DNA from: UCB3 sp964415605
Lineage (GTDB): Bacteria; Chloroflexota; Anaerolineae; Epilineales; Epilineaceae
Length of the DNA: 26,420 bases
NCBI GenBank assembly: GCA_964415605.1
Contig: CAYQBA010000052.1
Coordinates: forward strand, 1-26,420
Reading direction: 5' to 3'
Shown here: positions 23,676 to 26,420 of the stretch, piece by piece
Position numbering within the stretch: the first letter of the stretch is position 1
Layout of the letters: each line of letters opens with the position of its first letter
Notes under the pieces: generated by a model
What the model was told of the DNA's origin: nothing
Databases searched by the model: none
What the model saw: only the letters and a program-made list of their open reading frames with translations
Made by a program: the position numbers and the translations under genes

Positions 23676-25544
23676 ATGATCCCCAAGTCATGGTTGGTGC
23701 TTGCCGTCGCCCTCGGCGCCGGCGTCGGCACGCTCGCCGCCCACGCGGCCCCTGCCGGGCCGACGGTCGACGTCGAGGCCTCGGAGTTCAAGTTCGCCCC
23801 CGCCGCCTTCACCGTACAGGCCGACGAGGACCTCACGGTCAACCTCAAGAACATCGGCGCCGCGCCGCACGACATCGTGTTCGAGCTCGACGGCGGCCGC
23901 GTCGAGCGCACCGCTGTCATCCGGGGCGGCGAGAACGCCAGCATCACGTTCCAGACCCCGCTCACGCCCGGCGAGTACGTCTACTACTGCTCGGTGGGCA
24001 GCCACCGGGCGCGCGGCATGGAGGGCAAGCTGACCGTCGAGGCGACGTCCTCGAACGAGGTCAAGGTCGAGGCCTCGGAGTTCAAGTACGTCCCCGACGC
24101 GATCTCCGCCGCGGCGGACAAGGACCTCAAGATCGAGCTCAAGAACGTCGGGGCCGCGCCGCACGACATCGTGTTCGAGCTCGACGGCGGCCGCGTCGAG
24201 CGCACCCCGCGCATCCAGGGCGGCGAGGACGCCAGCATCACGTTCCGCACGCCGGCGATCGCCGGCACTTACGTGTTCTACTGCTCGGTGGGCAACCACC
24301 GGGCGCGCGGCATGGAGGGCAAGCTGACCATCGGCGGCGGCGCCCCGCCGGCCGGGCCCATCTCCGGGCTCCTCAACCCGCACGGCCTGTCGGTGGCCCC
24401 CGACGGGACGCTGCTGGTCAGCGAGGGCGGCACCGGCACCGCCAGCCCGCCCAACTTCGTCCCCGGCAACGGCGACGGCCGCGTCCAGCGCATCGCGCTG
24501 GCGAACCCCGCGCAGCGCACGACCGTCGTGGCCAACATGACCAACTCGCTGGATCCCGGCGGCGGCGTCGTCGGCGCCAACCACGCCATCGAGTGGCCGC
24601 CCGCGGGCGCCGCGACCGGCACGGCCAAGGTCGTGCTGGTGGCGCAGGCCGGCGGCCCCGGCCACCTCCGCCCTGCCGAGGCGGCCAAGATCCTCAAGGT
24701 CGACGCCGCCGGCACAGCCACCGTGCTGGCCGACCCGCTGGCTTTCGAGCAAGCCAACAACCCCGGCGGGGAGCAAGGCGCGGAGGGCGTCGACAGCAAC
24801 CCGTGGCGTCTCGCCCCGGGGCCGGGCGGCATGGTGTACGTCGCCGACGCCGGCGCCAACGACATGCTCAAGCTCGACCCGGCCACCGGCGCGCTGAGCA
24901 CGTATGCCGTGTTTGCCGAGATCAACGGCTCGCAGGCCATCCCGACCGGCATCGCCTTCGACGGCGCCGGGGTGGCCTACGTGTCGCTGCTCGGCTCGCT
25001 CTTCTCGCCCGAGAGCGAGGCGCAGGTCCGCCGCCTGGAGGACAAGAACGGCGACGGCGACGCCCTCGACGACGGCGAGAACGCCCTCTTCATCGACGGC
25101 CTCAAGACCCCGACCGACATCGTCCTCGGCCCCACCGGCCGTCTGTACGTCGCGGAGATCTTCCCGGCCACGCTGTCGATGATCGACCCGGCCTGCTGGA
25201 GCGGCGCCGCGTGCGCGCCAGGCGCCCGATCCGTCGTCGCCACAGGCTTGCACGGCATCAGCGCCATCGCGTTCGACGCGAACGGCGACGCGCTGGTGGC
25301 CGTCAACGACAGCCCCGGCCCGATGGGCCCGTCGCTGGCCTCCAACCAGGTCACGCGCCTGCCCGCCGCCGATCTCGTGCCGGTCCCGACGGCCACCCCG
25401 ACCTCGCCCGAGCCCACCCCGACGCCGGCCACCCCGACCGCGTCGACGCCGTCGCCGTCGCCGACGACCACGAACCCCACGCCGACGCCGCGACCCGGCA
25501 TCTACCTGCCGTTGTTGCTGAAGTCGCCGCCGACGTGGCCATGA
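23676..25544 (+). CDS. secreted double cupredoxin fused to a ScyD/ScyE-like beta-propeller
   Basis: 622 aa, ATG 23676 with GGAAGGAG 5 nt upstream. Signal peptide about residues 1-25 (SWLVLAVALGAGVGTLAAHA). Two plastocyanin-like domains, about 30-120 and 128-218, each carry a full type 1 copper ligand set: His65, Cys105, His110, Met115 and His163, Cys203, His208, Met213. A propeller follows (about 228-560) with ScyD/ScyE-type motifs (NPHGLSVAPDGTLLVSEGG, NPWRLAPGPGGMVYVADAG, PTGIAFDGAGVAYVSLLG). Then comes a Thr/Pro-rich stretch (about 565-607) and the terminal tail RPGIYLPLLLKSPPTWP. It is probably an exported or surface copper protein, perhaps an electron carrier. ScyD/E relatives take part in scytonemin production in cyanobacteria, but nothing else here supports that. 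The two cupredoxins are nearly identical in DNA as well. The gene stands alone, with a strong hairpin downstream. Confidence 0.93.
   Translation: MIPKSWLVLAVALGAGVGTLAAHAAPAGPTVDVEASEFKFAPAAFTVQADEDLTVNLKNIGAAPHDIVFELDGGRVERTAVIRGGENASITFQTPLTPGEYVYYCSVGSHRARGMEGKLTVEATSSNEVKVEASEFKYVPDAISAAADKDLKIELKNVGAAPHDIVFELDGGRVERTPRIQGGEDASITFRTPAIAGTYVFYCSVGNHRARGMEGKLTIGGGAPPAGPISGLLNPHGLSVAPDGTLLVSEGGTGTASPPNFVPGNGDGRVQRIALANPAQRTTVVANMTNSLDPGGGVVGANHAIEWPPAGAATGTAKVVLVAQAGGPGHLRPAEAAKILKVDAAGTATVLADPLAFEQANNPGGEQGAEGVDSNPWRLAPGPGGMVYVADAGANDMLKLDPATGALSTYAVFAEINGSQAIPTGIAFDGAGVAYVSLLGSLFSPESEAQVRRLEDKNGDGDALDDGENALFIDGLKTPTDIVLGPTGRLYVAEIFPATLSMIDPACWSGAACAPGARSVVATGLHGISAIAFDANGDALVAVNDSPGPMGPSLASNQVTRLPAADLVPVPTATPTSPEPTPTPATPTASTPSPSPTTTNPTPTPRPGIYLPLLLKSPPTWP
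23772..24329 (+). repeat. tandem duplication of the cupredoxin domain, 294-bp period
   Basis: Copy 1 (23772-24035) and copy 2 (24066-24329) align at a constant offset of 294 bases with no gaps. A 54-base block is identical (23859-23912 and 24153-24206) including third codon positions, and the last ~50 bases (tactgctcggtgggca ... ctgacc) differ at one base. Elsewhere the copies differ at several codons. This suggests a recent duplication or gene conversion. Confidence 0.9.
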
Positions 25545-25579
25545 GGCGCCAGGCGGCGTAGCCGTGACGTGTGGCCGCA

Positions 25580-25620
25580 GCCCGGCCGGTCCCCGCGACA
25601 CCCGCGGGGACCGGCCGGGC
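25580..25620 (+). terminator. strong hairpin terminator after the cupredoxin gene
   Basis: An 18-bp perfect stem (gcccggccggtccccgcg and its complement) with a 5-base loop, 35 bases after the TGA of the cupredoxin gene. No T-tract follows. Such a long perfect stem is not expected by chance, and the position fits termination. The rest of 25545-25715 shows no gene. Confidence 0.75.
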
Positions 25621-25715
25621 GCGCGCGGCGGCGAGGGAACCATTCGCATGCGGCCGACGTTGGAAGAGCGACGCGTGGAATCCGCCACGACCGAGACGCT
25701 GAAAGGGTGCCCACC

Positions 25716-26174
25716 ATGCGCGCGAACCCCGCCGCGGCCAGGACGATCGCCATCGCGCTGGTCACCGCCATGACGCTCACGACCGGCGCGGCCTGCAAGC
25801 CGCGGACCCCGACGCCGCCGCCGCCGCCCACCGCCGAGCCCGGCACCGGGCCTGGCGGCGGCCGCGGCCTCCTGGCTCCCGAGCCCACGCCCGGCGTCCG
25901 ATTCCGCCTGGGCGACGCCGATCCCGACACCGGCGCCGCGGCGCCCGCGCCCCGCGCCCCCGTGGAGCCCATCGACGACGACCGGGTCCAGGCCCAGCTC
26001 GAACGCCTGCCGCCGCTGCCCGAGGCGGCGTCCGCGCAGGTCGCGTTCGCGCTCAAGCCCGGCCCCCGGCCGCCCCAGGTCGCCGGCGACACCCGGCGCC
26101 AGCCCTTCCCGCCCGACACCGCCGCCGGCCCGCCGCCGGCGCCGCCCGGCGGCGGCCGCGCGGGGGCGCGCTAA
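25716..26174 (+). CDS. short proline-rich exported protein, possibly a truncated alpha-2-macroglobulin-like lipoprotein
   Basis: 152 aa from ATG 25716, with AAAGGG 8 nt upstream. The N terminus is a signal sequence (ARTIAIALVTAMTLTTGAAC); Cys27 after GAA could be a lipid-modified Cys, though the -3 position (Gly) is atypical of a lipobox. The mature part is Pro/Ala/Gly-rich. The segment LERLPPLPEAASAQVAFALK with the following RPPQVAGDT and QPFPP recalls the start of bacterial alpha-2-macroglobulin family proteins, which trap proteases at the cell surface. If so, the gene is severely shortened: the frame soon enters a GC-repetitive stretch and stops at 26172. A frameshift or assembly fault near 26110-26170 is possible. 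The family guess is weak; the signal peptide is clear. Confidence 0.6.
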   Translation: MRANPAAARTIAIALVTAMTLTTGAACKPRTPTPPPPPTAEPGTGPGGGRGLLAPEPTPGVRFRLGDADPDTGAAAPAPRAPVEPIDDDRVQAQLERLPPLPEAASAQVAFALKPGPRPPQVAGDTRRQPFPPDTAAGPPPAPPGGGRAGAR

Positions 26175-26189
26175 CAGCCCGAGGGCGAC

Positions 26190-26420
26190 GTGAAGACCGG
26201 CCCCGATGCCAAGCCGGCGGACTTCCACATCCAGGGCGAAGTGAAGGTGAAGAAGCTCTCGATGCGGCTGGAAGCCTCGGGGATCACGGTATCGAAGACC
26301 GCGCTCACGTCCTGGACCATCAAGGCCGTCGATCGCGCGACCGGCGAAGAAATTTATCTCAACACGACGTTGCCGAGAGCGCAGAGCTGGGCCTCCGAAG
26401 ACCAGGCACTCTCCGACATC
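26190..26420 (+). CDS. partial unrecognised coding sequence of lower GC, cut by the window edge
   Basis: An open frame continues to the edge for 77 codons, in the same frame as the preceding gene but after its TAA. The first possible start is GTG 26190, with GAGG 5 nt upstream. The protein (MKTGPDAKPADFHIQGEVKV..., later LEASGITVSKTALTSWTIKA and GEEIYLNTT) has balanced composition with many Lys, Glu, Ile and Thr, unlike translated non-coding DNA. GC is about 62% by hand count, against about 80% for the preceding 26-kb-end gene. The sequence looks like the interior of a protein, so the true start may be missing. I do not recognise the family. It may be a foreign or chimeric end of the contig. 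Confidence 0.5.
   Translation, partial: MKTGPDAKPADFHIQGEVKVKKLSMRLEASGITVSKTALTSWTIKAVDRATGEEIYLNTTLPRAQSWASEDQALSDI

Noticed and set aside
25385..25505. Repetitive cc-g/acc-rich stretch that could suggest a repeat array
   Set aside because: It encodes a Thr/Pro linker in frame, with no regular repeat-spacer structure; not a CRISPR.
1..26420. Mobile elements, tRNA or rRNA genes and CRISPR arrays
   Set aside because: No transposase, integrase, terminal repeats, cloverleaf-like sequences, conserved rRNA segments or spaced direct repeats were found on reading both strands.

Overview
The window is very GC-rich (roughly 70-80% in most genes) bacterial DNA. It carries protein-coding genes only: I found no rRNA, tRNA, CRISPR array or insertion sequence. 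The gene content suggests a Chloroflexota (Anaerolineae/Ardenticatenia-like) bacterium. The main reasons are secreted proteins with Thr/Pro-rich linkers ending in a short 'YLPLLLK'-type tail, an LVIVD-repeat giant, an M6 immune-inhibitor-A protease, an 'NLSTRG'-type C-terminal domain and a sigma factor / zinc-finger / TPR-CHAT cluster. This placement is an inference from memory of these families and was not computed.

Left block (1-4828, minus strand): a compact operon, in transcription order an ECF-like sigma factor, a soluble protein with two anti-sigma-type zinc-binding motifs, a TPR-CHAT caspase-like protease and the start of a further gene cut by the window edge. The second and third genes are one base apart. 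A hairpin lies between the first two. This is the most interesting system here: a protease, a candidate cleavable anti-sigma factor and a sigma factor without any CRISPR genes, which resembles in outline the TPR-CHAT/RpoE module of type III-E CRISPR (Craspase).

Middle block (5404-16996): three large secreted proteins on the minus strand, namely a metzincin-type metallopeptidase, a more than 1300-residue LVIVD beta-propeller protein and an M6 protease. A small two-CBS-domain protein on the plus strand lies between the last two. An almost pure G/C tract with poly-G and poly-C runs (5191-5348) separates this block from the sigma operon and may be a sequencing artefact.

Right block (17261-26420, plus strand): glutamine-dependent asparagine synthetase; NADP-type glutamate dehydrogenase tightly followed by an unusual receiver-like/ATP-grasp protein of unknown function; a secreted protein with two nearly identical cupredoxin domains fused to a ScyD-like propeller; and a short proline-rich exported protein. 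The asnB-gdhA-ATP-grasp group points to nitrogen assimilation with an attached, possibly regulatory, enzyme. The final ~230 bases have clearly lower GC and an open frame that does not fit the preceding gene, so they may be a different gene or a chimeric contig end. Several genes share an extended -10-like TGnTAyn(a/c)(t/a) motif upstream; the M6 protease has a near-consensus -35/-10 pair.
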